From positions 1 through 64,000 of the forward strand of contig NZ_AUDK01000005.1 of the NCBI RefSeq assembly GCF_000425425.1: a stretch of 64,000 bases of DNA. Direction: 5' to 3'. Below, piece by piece: positions 1 to 8,626 of this stretch (position 1 is its first letter; each line of letters starts with the position of its first letter). The notes under the pieces are model-generated. The model was not told where the DNA came from, did not search any database, and saw only the letters and a program-made list of their open reading frames with translations. Origin of the DNA: Flavobacterium daejeonense DSM 17708. GTDB lineage: Bacteria > Bacteroidota > Bacteroidia > Flavobacteriales > Flavobacteriaceae. A program made the position numbers and the translations under genes.

Positions 1-132
1 GCACTACTAGCGGGAATTGGATACAATCTAAAGCTCAGATTTAATCAAATCAAAGAGCAAATTATTTTTTGGCTACAATTATTGTTCAACTTTTTTACTA
101 AAAACAAAACCACTATTTTAATCGAGATTTAA
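1..132 (+). CDS. C-terminal tail of a truncated protein, possibly a transposase
   Basis: An open frame runs from the left edge to a TAA at 130-132 and encodes 43 residues (ALLAGIGYNLKL, then a hydrophobic and basic tail). The stop lies inside a strong hairpin terminator, so this is the real end of a gene entering from outside the window. The 'LLAxIxYNLK' pattern resembles the C-terminal ends of some DDE transposases, but too little is visible to name a family. It sits directly before a DUF2971 gene that has lost its N-terminus, which fits an insertion event. The transposase reading is an inference and is weak. Confidence 0.35.
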   Translation, partial: ALLAGIGYNLKLRFNQIKEQIIFWLQLLFNFFTKNKTTILIEI

Positions 133-146
133 AATAGTGGCTTTTT
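110..146 (+). terminator. Rho-independent terminator
   Basis: An 11-bp stem, ccactatttta (110-120) with taaaatagtgg (130-140), has a 9-nt loop and is followed by ctttttaa. It ends the gene entering from the left and overlaps its stop codon. Confidence 0.8.
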
Positions 147-194
147 AAGGAATGACTAGATAGTAGCTCATTTCTTTTTTGGACATCGAAACCA

Positions 195-1055
195 TTGGAT
201 TATTCTTATTATGAAAGTTTTTTAGGGTTTCTTTTTCCCAATAATAAACAAGAATTATTGAAATTTTACGAAGAAGACATAAGCAAAGATAGCTATTGTA
301 AAGGTTATATTTCCCTTTTTTGGGAAGTTCTGTCTAATAAATTTGGTGTAGTTTCAATGACAGCAAAAGAAAATAATCCTTTAATGTGGCCACATTATAC
401 TCAAGAGAAAGGTTTTCAAATAAAGTTTAAAACTGAAGAATTAGAGAAAAGTATTGAAACAATTATCCAAAATGAAAATGGGAATAATACATATTTAGGT
501 TTTATTCCGACAAATTATACAAAGGATCTAGTGCCCATAGATATATGTGAATTTCCAAATATGGCAATTCCGTTATATTATATAACAAATGTTAAATCAA
601 ATAATTGGAGTTATGAATGTGAGTAGAGATTTCTCTTAAGCAAGGAAAATATGGGAGTTCCGTACAGCAAAACTGGATTATCTGGAAGAGAAGATCATTT
701 TATAAAAAAAGAAAATCGATTTGCTTACTATGAAAAAAAACTAGTGGAAGAAATTACATTAGGAATCAATTTCTTCAACACAAAAGAGTATGAAATTGTA
801 AAGATTAGCGAAAAAGACATTCTAATTAAATTAAAAAATAATAAAGAAAATTGGAATTTTGAAAACCAAAAGAAACTTTTAAATTACGTGTTTGAAAATC
901 TCAAAGACAAACTTTATTATTCTGGAGTTAAATATGAAGTTAACGAAAACAATGATTATTATCTTATTCGTACAAAAGAAAAAATGGAAATTGAACGAAA
1001 AGACGAAACTACATTTATTTTAACTAGAACAAACATTTTAATCAAACTAATGTGA
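195..1055 (+). pseudogene. DUF2971 protein, N-truncated and broken by an in-frame TAG
   Basis: Two open stretches (195-623 and 627-1052) are in the same frame, separated only by a TAG at 624-626. Read through, they give one protein of about 285 residues with DUF2971 hallmarks: GVVSMTAKENNPLMWPHYTQ near residues 51-70, WSYECE before the stop and RFLL directly after it. The family usually has W-x-Y-E-x-E-W-R here, so the TAG replaces the conserved Trp codon (TGG to TAG). The expected start of the family (a KYR-like motif and the 'fNDPfD' region) is missing, and only a TTG at 195 is available. A stop at 153-155 closes the frame upstream. DUF2971 proteins occur in defence and accessory islands, but their function is unproven. 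An amber-suppressed or phase-variable gene is possible but unlikely. Confidence 0.75.
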
Positions 1056-1190
1056 ATTTGCCAACCACTACATGCACTAAAAGCAATTTGGGTATTTAGC
1101 TTAATTTGAAGTTGGTCTTGCATTTGTGAAACTTTGGCAAACCCGATTACTCGGATATAACAAAATATCTCTTTCAAGGGATAGCGCAGT

Positions 1191-1204
1191 CCCGAAGTTT
1201 CGGG
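1191..1204. repeat. cccgaa..ttcggg palindrome
   Basis: A short palindrome (cccgaagtttcggg) of the same type as those at 16759-16778, 16826-16841 and 48685-48721, found only between genes in this window. Confidence 0.5.
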
Positions 1205-1244
1205 ATGCAATCTGTGCCAGCAAACAAAAGCAAATAATACATCT

Positions 1245-1280
1245 AAGAAGCTACAACAAATAAAGTTGTAGCTTCTTTGT
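1245..1280. terminator. Hairpin with T-rich tail
   Basis: A perfect 13-bp stem, aagaagctacaac (1245-1257) with gttgtagcttctt (1265-1277), has a 7-nt loop and is followed by tgttgtttt. It is a likely terminator, although the transcript it ends is unclear because the nearest upstream gene is a pseudogene. Confidence 0.6.
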
Positions 1281-1407
1281 TGTTTTAGATAGTCATAAAT
1301 ATTGGTATTTCAAAAGCCTGTAAATAATTACAATTAACTTTCATTCAGTAGTATATGAAATTTTGAAATAGAATTTGTAAATTTGTAAGACAATAAAAAC
1401 TATTGCC

Positions 1408-1617
1408 ATGAGTACATTAGAATTAAAACAAGAACTGCATCAGTTTATTAATGAAGGCGATGAAAAATTCATCAAGATGTTCTATGAAATGGCTAAAGCA
1501 TATAGTGTCCAACTAAAAAAAGACAAAATGATTGCTGAATCAGAGAGTGATATAAAATCAGGAAGAATTCACAGTCAAGCTGAGGTTCAAAAAATGATTG
1601 AAAGTTGGAAGGAGTAG
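1408..1617 (+). CDS. Antitoxin of a type II toxin-antitoxin module
   Basis: A 69-residue acidic, helical protein (MSTLELKQELHQFINEGDEK...SQAEVQKMIESWKE). Its size, the 'sGrihSqaEVqkmie' tail and its place directly before a RelE/ParE-type toxin match small antitoxins of the ParD or 'addiction module component' kind. It would bind and block the toxin and probably repress the operon. The stop overlaps the start of the toxin gene by 13 nt, so translation is likely coupled. A TAAATTTG promoter-like box lies at 1378-1385. Which antitoxin family it belongs to is not certain from sequence alone. Confidence 0.75.
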   Translation: MSTLELKQELHQFINEGDEKFIKMFYEMAKAYSVQLKKDKMIAESESDIKSGRIHSQAEVQKMIESWKE

Positions 1618-1922
1618 TAAAGCCAGTTTATTGGACTTCCAGAGCTCTAAAAGATTTAGAAAAAGTAACTAGATTTAATGCAACGCTTTACGGTTTTAGT
1701 AAAGCTATTGTAATTGCAACAGGACTAAGAGAAAGAACTGAGGTTTTAGAGAATAGTAACTTTAAAGAAATAGGTGCTGTTGATGAAGATTTTGTTCATT
1801 TAAAGTATGAATATAGAAAGTTAATTCACCATCATTGTAAAATAACCTATCGGGAAGGTAAATCAAAAATTTATATCAATAGAGTTTTTGATACAAGACA
1901 AAATCCGACGAAAAATAAATAA
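1605..1922 (+). CDS. RelE/ParE-family toxin
   Basis: A 105-residue basic protein with the RelE/ParE fold pattern: an N-terminal strand and helix (PVYWTSRALKDLEKVTRFN), a middle segment with 'LRERTEVLENSN', then the beta-sheet 'HLKYEYRKLIHHHCKITYREGKSKIYINRVFDTRQNP'. The family either cleaves mRNA on the ribosome (RelE) or inhibits gyrase (ParE). The RVFDTRQNP ending is typical of ParE-like members, but activity cannot be assigned. The start is a TTG at 1605 inside the antitoxin gene; no ATG is available before the conserved first strand, so TTG use is the best reading. It is followed by a terminator at 1939-1970. Confidence 0.8.
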   Translation: MEGVVKPVYWTSRALKDLEKVTRFNATLYGFSKAIVIATGLRERTEVLENSNFKEIGAVDEDFVHLKYEYRKLIHHHCKITYREGKSKIYINRVFDTRQNPTKNK

Positions 1923-1938
1923 TTATTAAAAGAAAATC

Positions 1939-1970
1939 CCTTTACAAGCCTAGAGTCTGTAAAGGAATTT
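1939..1970 (+). terminator. Terminator after the toxin-antitoxin pair
   Basis: Stem cctttaca (1939-1946) with tgtaaagg (1958-1965), followed by aattttt. It may also serve the converging gene at 1992-2237. Confidence 0.7.
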
Positions 1971-1991
1971 TTGATTTAACGGCTTAAAAAT

Positions 1992-2237
1992 TTAATTGTT
2001 TTTGTCTTCGTCTTCGTCCAAAGTGTCTATAGGATAATCCTCATACCAATCTTTAAATGTTTTATTGGTTTTGTAATTATCAGTCAAAACAGTATAAGTC
2101 ATAAATGGGATTAAAAGGAATCCTATACTGTGCATAAACAATAGTATTCGTATATTGACATTGGTTTGGTTCAAAGCTGCAAATACAAATACATAAGCCG
2201 TTGTAAACCATACAAGTTTAATTGCAAAATTTTTCAT
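1992..2237 (-). CDS. Small two-helix membrane protein, unknown function
   Basis: An 81-residue protein not recognised as a named family. Residues about 5-25 (IKLVWFTTAYVFVFAALNQ) and 30-52 (ILLFMHSIGFLLIPFMTYTVL) form two probable membrane helices, and the C-terminus is a very acidic tail (DTLDEDEDKNN). It starts with ATG-AAA-AAT-TTT and converges on the toxin gene. It sits alone between the accessory edge and the TonB-dependent receptor gene, with no operon partner that would suggest a role. Confidence 0.55.
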   Translation of the reverse strand: MKNFAIKLVWFTTAYVFVFAALNQTNVNIRILLFMHSIGFLLIPFMTYTVLTDNYKTNKTFKDWYEDYPIDTLDEDEDKNN

Positions 2238-2324
2238 AGCCCTATTTTCTCTTAAAGTTACTCACTTTAATCTTGTGTTTGGGTTAAATATCTCATAATT
2301 AATTGGTTTTGATTTTGGGAGCTT

Positions 2325-4868
2325 TTACAACGAATATTTCAAAGTAATTCCATAGGTTCTTTGGTCTCCTAAAACTCCGGCATATTGCCCGGTATTTCCT
2401 CCTGCCGGTAATAATTGTTCGTAATAATTTTTATTGAAAAGATTTCGTCCCCAAATATGTACCGACAAACCATCGGTAACACGGAATCCTAAACGCCCGT
2501 TGAAAATAGCATAACCCGGAACGATTAAATATTTAGAAGCTGACGGACTTGAAGAAAATTCAGAACGACTATAAGAATCCAATGCGATGAAGAATTTACC
2601 CAGGTTTCCAAAGAATTTAGCGTCTGTTGTATATTCTCCCCCTAAGCTTCCGGCCCATTTGGAAACTCCCGGTAAGCTGGAGCCTGAAACATCTTTATAA
2701 GAAACGGCAGCTCCTGTTTCTTCCAAAGGAAGCGGTGCGTTGGTAAATTTGATATACTTTCCATCTGTATAAGTAGCAGCTCCGTTTATATTGAAGTGAC
2801 TGTTGATAGATGCACTAAAATCAACTTCTGCTCCTCTTACGCGCACTTTGTCAGCATTGGCTAAATAGCCACGGTTAACACCTAGTTCAGCCGCCTGAAC
2901 ATTGGTTTGATAATCGGTAATATCGGTATTAAAGAATGTGATGTTGAAGATGGTATTGTTAAATGGCGTTGTTTTCGCTCCAATTTCATAATGATTTAGG
3001 CTTTCCGGTTTGATTACGGCCAAATCCAATATTGGAGCTCCGTTAAGCGTTGGTAATCCCGCTACATTTACACCCACAGGTTTGTAGCTTTTTGTATAGG
3101 TTGCATAGGTGTTTATTCTGTCAGCAGGTTTGTAGGATATGGTTAGATTTCCTGAAAAGTCAGCTGCATCGGTATTTTTAGCAAAACTTTGATCGCTATA
3201 TACTAATTTTTTCAAAGCAATCAATTCCGGATCTGTTGTTTCTAAACCGCCGTAAGTAGTACGACTGTAATCGGCATCTTTTCTGTCGTAGTTGTATCGT
3301 AAACCAGGTAAAAGGTGCAATTTTTCAGTAATCGTCCAGTCTAACTGACCAAATACAGCCGCAGAAGTTGCATGAATACGGGCATCTGTATTGATTCCGT
3401 ACCCTTCAAATAAACCTGGTGTTGCCCATTTTGAACTGGTTGTACTTTGTGAAAAACGCCATTGCGCACTTCCTGATTCTTCTGTTCCGGTAGTATGTAA
3501 ATTTTGGTCGATAAAAAAGAGACCTCCCACGGCACTGATTTTAGATGCAATTTGACCTGCATAACGTACCTCTTGTGTGAATTGCGTTTGTCTGGTTGGG
3601 TTTTGTGATTTAGCCAAAACTTGTAATCCTGTAAAATCTCTGTCATTGGATGGATCCCAGTTCCAAAAACGCCATGCAGTAGTAGACGTTAAAGTTCCTT
3701 GTCCAATTTTAGTATCGATAGTAAGAGAAGCTCCTCCTATATCCTGATTGGAGCGCCAAGGTGTATCCTGATCTATTTTTCGGTCAAAAGCATTTATGCT
3801 TGGTAATTGGTAACCCAAATCGGCAATAATTTGATTGAATTGTCGGTAAGCAGCTCTCTGAGTAGGAGCAACTCCGGCAATAACCTGCGCATAACCGTCA
3901 GGACGTTGGGTTGTAATATCTGCTGAAAGTAAAATATTGGTATTGGCTGACGGGGTATACAAAAGTTGCCCTTTGATACCCTGATTGTTCAAAGTATTAG
4001 TCGATTTTCCGGTGGCTACATTTTCGATTAAACCGTCTCTTTGTGTTCCCGAAAAAGAAAGACGTCCGGCAATTTTTTTTGTTAAACCACCGGTTACAGA
4101 AGCTTTGGCTTGCAGTAAAGAATAATTTCCATAACTCACTTCAAAACTGGCGCTTGGTGTGAAACTTGGTTTTCGGGTAGTGATGCTAAAAGCTCCGGCA
4201 GCGGTGTTTTTTCCAAACAAAGTTCCCTGTGGTCCGCGTAACACTTCAATCTGACTAATGTCGACAAAATCTAAAGTAGTCGCAGCAGGACGGGCATAAT
4301 ATACACCGTCAACATAAAAACCTACTCCGGGATCAATACCGTCATTTGTTAAACCGAAAGGAGAGCCTAAACTTCGAATATTAATTCCGGTGTTTCTAGG
4401 GTTTGATGAATATAATTGTACCGAAGGAATTAATTCTTTAATTCGGTTTACATTGAAAGCACCGACCTGTTCGGCTTGTTTTCCGCTTACGACCGAAATT
4501 GGAATTGGTACATTTTGAGTTTTCTCAATTCTTCTTCGGGATGAAATCACTACTTCTGCCAGTTGATTGTCTTCTGTTAAAATAATGTTTAAAGGAGTAG
4601 CTGGTATGGTAGAGAGCAATACTTTTTCGGCTTTGTATCCTGCATGTTGAATTAAAAGTGTAATTGGCAATTTCCCTAGTGATTCAATGCTGAAATCTCC
4701 GTTTACATCGGTAGTAGTTCCGAATGTGTTTCCGTTAATGACAACATTTGCCGACGGTAGGGCATTGTTTTCCTTGGTAGTCACACGACCTTTTATGGCT
4801 TGTGCGAAACTGCTTGAAATGATTAATAATAAGATAATTGTGAATATGTTCTTTATAATTGTTTTCAT
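2325..4868 (-). CDS. TonB-dependent outer-membrane receptor, iron-complex type
   Basis: An 847-residue outer-membrane transporter that imports a ligand, probably a ferric siderophore or other metal complex, with energy from TonB. A signal peptide (about 1-23, ending SSSFAQ) is followed by a CarboxypepD_reg-like domain (about 24-96), a plug (about 115-235, with IEVLRGPQGTLFGKNTAAG) and a 22-strand-type barrel to the end. The plug and barrel resemble the FecA/CirA class rather than SusC, and no SusD gene follows. An Rrf2-type regulator lies directly upstream on the same strand, which suggests control by iron or Fe-S status. The substrate cannot be read from sequence. Confidence 0.9.
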   Translation of the reverse strand: MKTIIKNIFTIILLLIISSSFAQAIKGRVTTKENNALPSANVVINGNTFGTTTDVNGDFSIESLGKLPITLLIQHAGYKAEKVLLSTIPATPLNIILTEDNQLAEVVISSRRRIEKTQNVPIPISVVSGKQAEQVGAFNVNRIKELIPSVQLYSSNPRNTGINIRSLGSPFGLTNDGIDPGVGFYVDGVYYARPAATTLDFVDISQIEVLRGPQGTLFGKNTAAGAFSITTRKPSFTPSASFEVSYGNYSLLQAKASVTGGLTKKIAGRLSFSGTQRDGLIENVATGKSTNTLNNQGIKGQLLYTPSANTNILLSADITTQRPDGYAQVIAGVAPTQRAAYRQFNQIIADLGYQLPSINAFDRKIDQDTPWRSNQDIGGASLTIDTKIGQGTLTSTTAWRFWNWDPSNDRDFTGLQVLAKSQNPTRQTQFTQEVRYAGQIASKISAVGGLFFIDQNLHTTGTEESGSAQWRFSQSTTSSKWATPGLFEGYGINTDARIHATSAAVFGQLDWTITEKLHLLPGLRYNYDRKDADYSRTTYGGLETTDPELIALKKLVYSDQSFAKNTDAADFSGNLTISYKPADRINTYATYTKSYKPVGVNVAGLPTLNGAPILDLAVIKPESLNHYEIGAKTTPFNNTIFNITFFNTDITDYQTNVQAAELGVNRGYLANADKVRVRGAEVDFSASINSHFNINGAATYTDGKYIKFTNAPLPLEETGAAVSYKDVSGSSLPGVSKWAGSLGGEYTTDAKFFGNLGKFFIALDSYSRSEFSSSPSASKYLIVPGYAIFNGRLGFRVTDGLSVHIWGRNLFNKNYYEQLLPAGGNTGQYAGVLGDQRTYGITLKYSL

Positions 4869-4890
4869 TATTTTATTAATTATATATGAT

Positions 4891-5100
4891 TAGTAGAGTT
4901 TTTAATTAATTTTTTTTAAAGACACATATACATCATACAATAATGAATTGTTTTATTTGAATTTAAAGTAATAACCGTTTTTGAGCTTTTTTTAAAAAAG
5001 CGTTTTTGAATTGTTTTCATCATTTAATAATTATAGTAATAATTGTAAATCGATACAAATGTATGTAAATTCTATAAAAATAGTAGAGTTAAATAAATAT
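4891..5100. repeat. Two 10-bp direct repeats 200 bp apart
   Basis: The sequence tagtagagtt occurs at 4891-4900 and again at 5091-5100. The first copy is 23 bp from the receptor gene start and the second just past the stop codon of the Rrf2 gene. The second follows an imperfect ctataaaaatag palindrome. They could be regulator half-sites in the receptor promoter region, but this is an inference. Confidence 0.3.
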
Positions 5101-5104
5101 TTTT

Positions 5105-5518
5105 TTATTTTTTTACTAATGAAGCTATTGTAATTCCCTGCATGGCTTTCAAAGTTTCGTCTCTGATTGTCATTAAACCGTGTCGTAGCAGGCATTCCGA
5201 CTCGTTTTTACAATCCGAACAACGCTCGTAAAAATTTAGAGAAGCACAAGGTAATAAAGCGATAGCGCCGTCAAATAAACGATGAATATCGGCTAAAGTA
5301 ATTTCATTACCCGATTTTAAAAGGTAATAGCCGCCTAATTTTCCCTGTTTACTGCCTACCAAATGACCTCTTTTTAAGTCCAATAGAATTTGTTCCAAAA
5401 ACTTTTTAGGAATATTAGCCGATTCGGCAATATCGGTCGTTTTAGAGATATGATTGATATCCTGTTGCGCCAAATAGAGTAGGGCTTTAAGGGCGTATTT
5501 GGTTTTTTGTGAAAGCAT
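5105..5518 (-). CDS. Rrf2-family transcriptional regulator with four cysteines
   Basis: A 137-residue protein with the Rrf2 winged helix-turn-helix at residues about 1-65 (MLSQKTKYALKALLYLA, then KKFLEQIL and GKLGGYYL). The second half carries Cys91, Cys100, Cys103 and Cys109, a spacing suited to an Fe-S cluster or metal site, as in IscR- and NsrR-type members. It is transcribed in the direction of the TonB-dependent receptor gene with a 236-bp gap, so it probably controls that gene. No intrinsic terminator is evident between the two. Whether it senses iron, Fe-S status, cysteine or NO cannot be told from the sequence. Confidence 0.85.
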   Translation of the reverse strand: MLSQKTKYALKALLYLAQQDINHISKTTDIAESANIPKKFLEQILLDLKRGHLVGSKQGKLGGYYLLKSGNEITLADIHRLFDGAIALLPCASLNFYERCSDCKNESECLLRHGLMTIRDETLKAMQGITIASLVKK

Positions 5519-5778
5519 CTGTTGTTCGTTCGCGGCTAAGTTTAACTTAAATCAGGATAAAGATAAATAATTTTATAAATGTTACAACTGATTTTTATGC
5601 AACTGATTAAAATTGTTAAAATTTTCGAGAAGAATGATTTTTTAGAAGTTTAGAAATACCGCGGTTTTCTTTTTGTTAAGAAAAATAATATGTTAATTTT
5701 CACGTAAGAAATAACTTTGATTCATCAAAAAGACTTAGATTGCGTAGCTATTTTATGACTAACCAAAGTTATTTGTGT

Positions 5779-8559
5779 ATGAAAAGACTCTTACCAATTC
5801 TTTTTTCATTGTTTTATTGTATTTCCTTGCAGGCTCAAAATGCTATTGAAGTTAAGGGGAAATTGTTAGATAAAAAGAATCAATTTCCTATTGAAGCAGC
5901 GACTGTATATTTGTCATCAGCCAAAGATTCTACAGTAATCGATTATACGATTACGGATAAAAATGGCAATTTCAAATTAGAAACTAAAAAAATTACCCAG
6001 CCGTTCGTATTAAAAATTTCTTATATGGGTTATCAATCATTAAAGAAAGAGATGGATGCGTTAACCGAAAGTAAAGATTTTGGTAATTTATTTTTGACAG
6101 AAAATGAAAATGTATTGAATGAAGTGGTGATAAAAAGTGAGGCGCCGCCTATTCGCATAAAAAAAGATACTCTGGAATTTAACGCTTCTTCTTTTAAAGT
6201 GAGACCGGATGCCAATGTGGAAACTTTGTTAAAACAATTGCCCGGAGTTGTTATTGATGAGGAAGGAAAAATTACCGTAAACGGCAAGGAAGTCAACCAG
6301 ATTTTAGTAAATGGAAAACCTTTTTTTGATAAAGACGGAAAAATTGCGTTGCAAAGTTTGCCTGCCGATTTGATTAATAAAATCCAGGTGAGCGATACCA
6401 AAACTAAAAAAGAAGAACTCAATAAGCAGGCGGCTTCGTCTAATAATGCCAGCATTAATCTGACGATTGATAAGGATAAAAACAAAGGACTTTTTGGTAA
6501 AATTATGGCGGGTGCCGGAACGGATAACAGGTATGAAAGCAACGGATTAATCAATTATTTTAAAAATAAAAGAAAAATAAGTGTGCTGACTTCGTCCAAT
6601 AATATCAATTCGCCGGGTTTTTCGATGAACGAAATTTTTGATAATATGGGAGGCGGGCGAAGTCGAAGTGGTTATTATTACGGACAAAATTCTTTTGCCG
6701 TAAACGGAATCCGATTTGGCGGAGGTAATGGAATTACCCGATCGAATATGGTTGGGGTGAATTATACTGACGAACTCGCTAAACATTTTGATGCCACCGG
6801 AAGTTATTTCTTTACCAATACCAATACTGGGAATAAGACTTCGAGCAAAGTCACTACATTTTTACCAACCGGAAATTTGTATTCCGAATCCAGAGGAACA
6901 TCAAATAACGAAACTAATGGACACAATCTGAATTTTGAATTTGAATACAAAATAGATTCTACAGCAACCATTGTGGTTGCACCTAAGTTCAACAAAAGCC
7001 AGTCTAATAACAGGAATGAATCTTCGGGAGAATCCTATAATACTAACGGTGATTTGGTTAACGAAAGTACAAGTCATTATTCCAGTGATTCAAATAATGA
7101 CAAGTTTAATAATTCGATTTTTTTTAACAAACGTTTTAAAGGCAATAAGCAATTTTTAGCCATTAATTTTGATAATGAAAATTCAAAAGACGAGTCTAAC
7201 GGGATTAGTGTCAATAAAGTAGATTTTCAGAATCCGGCAGAAACAGATGTTGATAGAAATCAAAATATTAGAAACAAAAATATAACCGATAATTACCATG
7301 TTAATGTGGAATTTTCAAATAAAATAACCGATTCTTTAAGTGTAGAAATTGGTGGTGATTTTAGAATTAATTCGAATTCAACGGAAAGAAAAACCTTTGA
7401 TTTTAACGATTCGAGTCAGGAATACAATGATTTTAATGCGGCACAATCCAATTATTTTACGACCGAGAATATATTTATTCGACCACAAACGGCTTTTAAA
7501 ATCACAAAGAAAAAAATTAATTTCAATTTAGAAGCAGGTCCCATGATTATTAGACAAAATACTTTTTCTAATTATATGGGACAGGATATGGGTTTAAGAA
7601 AAAACTATGTGTTGCCTTATTTTAATATGAATTCAAGATATAAGATTTCAAAGTCTAAATCCGTCGGAATTTATTATGATTACAGAGTCGATTTGCCATC
7701 GGCTTACCAACTTTTGCCGGTTGAAGATTTGTCTAATCCTATGGGTATTTATAAAGGAAATCCTGATTTGAATCCAAATAAAACCCATTCAGGGAATATT
7801 AGTTATAATAATTACGATTATGCAACACGTTCGGGTTTTTATGTGTATATGTATGCTAATTATTATGAAAACAGAGTGGTTTCTTCGATGATTTATGACA
7901 AAGAGAATCTAAAAACGACCAGTACTTATGAGAATATTTCCGGGAATTATTCCGTTAGTCTGGGAGGTTCCTGGAATAAAACTTTAAAAAAAGAGGCCAA
8001 TATTTATAAGTTTAGTGTAGGAACTTACGGGGGATACAGTTTTGATAAAGGATTTGTTGATGGAGAAATTTATGAAGCGAATACTTTTTCAGTATATCCA
8101 AGAATCAGTTTTACCTATGAAATCGATAAGCTTTTTAGTTTAACGGCTAATTATAATCCGGTGTTTAATGATTCAAAGTATACGAATTATACAATTAATT
8201 CTACATCTAATTTTAATCATAGAGCAGAGTTGCAAAGCACTAATTATTTTGGAAAAAAATGGATTTTTGCTAATGATTTTTCTTATTCCTATAATTCGAA
8301 TATTTCGGATGGTTACAAGAAAGATTTCTATTTATGGAACACCAGTTTAGGTTATACATTTTTCAAAGAGCAATTAACGGCTAAAGTGAAAGTGTATGAT
8401 CTTTTGAATCAGAATCAAAATGCTACCAGATATATTTCGCCAACAAATATTTATGATTCGGAAAACACGGTTTTAAAACGTTATCTCATGTTTTCGTTAA
8501 CTTATAAGATTAGTAAATTTGGCGGAAAAGAAAAGAAATATAATGAAAGAAGGTTTTAA
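5779..8559 (+). CDS. Outer-membrane beta-barrel protein, TonB-dependent receptor-like
   Basis: A 926-residue outer-membrane protein. A signal peptide (MKRLLPILFSLFYCISLQAQ) leads into a CarboxypepD_reg-like domain (about 22-105), then a plug-like segment (LKQLPGVVIDEEGKITVNGK, then QILVNGKPFFDKDGKIAL) and a long barrel rich in Asn, Tyr and aromatic strands. This is the Bacteroidota 'outer membrane beta-barrel, family 3' layout related to TonB-dependent receptors; ligand unknown. The frame is open upstream to a TTG at 5740, but the ATG at 5779 starts a textbook signal peptide and is preferred. It stands alone and ends in a strong terminator. Confidence 0.85.
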   Translation: MKRLLPILFSLFYCISLQAQNAIEVKGKLLDKKNQFPIEAATVYLSSAKDSTVIDYTITDKNGNFKLETKKITQPFVLKISYMGYQSLKKEMDALTESKDFGNLFLTENENVLNEVVIKSEAPPIRIKKDTLEFNASSFKVRPDANVETLLKQLPGVVIDEEGKITVNGKEVNQILVNGKPFFDKDGKIALQSLPADLINKIQVSDTKTKKEELNKQAASSNNASINLTIDKDKNKGLFGKIMAGAGTDNRYESNGLINYFKNKRKISVLTSSNNINSPGFSMNEIFDNMGGGRSRSGYYYGQNSFAVNGIRFGGGNGITRSNMVGVNYTDELAKHFDATGSYFFTNTNTGNKTSSKVTTFLPTGNLYSESRGTSNNETNGHNLNFEFEYKIDSTATIVVAPKFNKSQSNNRNESSGESYNTNGDLVNESTSHYSSDSNNDKFNNSIFFNKRFKGNKQFLAINFDNENSKDESNGISVNKVDFQNPAETDVDRNQNIRNKNITDNYHVNVEFSNKITDSLSVEIGGDFRINSNSTERKTFDFNDSSQEYNDFNAAQSNYFTTENIFIRPQTAFKITKKKINFNLEAGPMIIRQNTFSNYMGQDMGLRKNYVLPYFNMNSRYKISKSKSVGIYYDYRVDLPSAYQLLPVEDLSNPMGIYKGNPDLNPNKTHSGNISYNNYDYATRSGFYVYMYANYYENRVVSSMIYDKENLKTTSTYENISGNYSVSLGGSWNKTLKKEANIYKFSVGTYGGYSFDKGFVDGEIYEANTFSVYPRISFTYEIDKLFSLTANYNPVFNDSKYTNYTINSTSNFNHRAELQSTNYFGKKWIFANDFSYSYNSNISDGYKKDFYLWNTSLGYTFFKEQLTAKVKVYDLLNQNQNATRYISPTNIYDSENTVLKRYLMFSLTYKISKFGGKEKKYNERRF

Positions 8560-8579
8560 GAAGATTTACTTTTAAAACC

Positions 8580-8612
8580 AAAAAACCACTTCCATTGGAA
8601 GTGGTTTTTTGG
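8580..8612 (+). terminator. Bidirectional-looking terminator
   Basis: An aaaaaccacttcc stem with ggaagtggtttttt around the loop att, followed by a T-run. It lies between convergent genes and has A/T tracts on both sides, so it may work in both directions. Confidence 0.85.
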
Positions 8613-8626
8613 TTTAATATATTTTT

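Larger units (their letters stand above)
1056..1407. other. Intergenic region with decayed repeats
   Basis: No convincing gene. It holds a TTTGCC (1057-1062) and GGCAAA (1136-1141) inverted pair, the palindrome cccgaagtttcggg at 1191-1204 and a terminator hairpin at 1245-1280. A TAAATTTG box at 1378-1385 could be the -7 promoter element of the toxin-antitoxin pair, but no well-spaced -33 TTG is seen. Confidence 0.5.

Noticed and set aside
4869..5104. A riboswitch before the TonB-dependent receptor
   Set aside because: I looked for a cobalamin or other known aptamer in the leader and saw no conserved core; only AT-rich DNA and the direct repeats.
6033..6554. A 173-codon minus-strand open frame within the outer-membrane barrel gene
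   Set aside because: It is an overlapping shadow with no domain and low-complexity hydrophobic runs; the plus-strand gene has clear family features.
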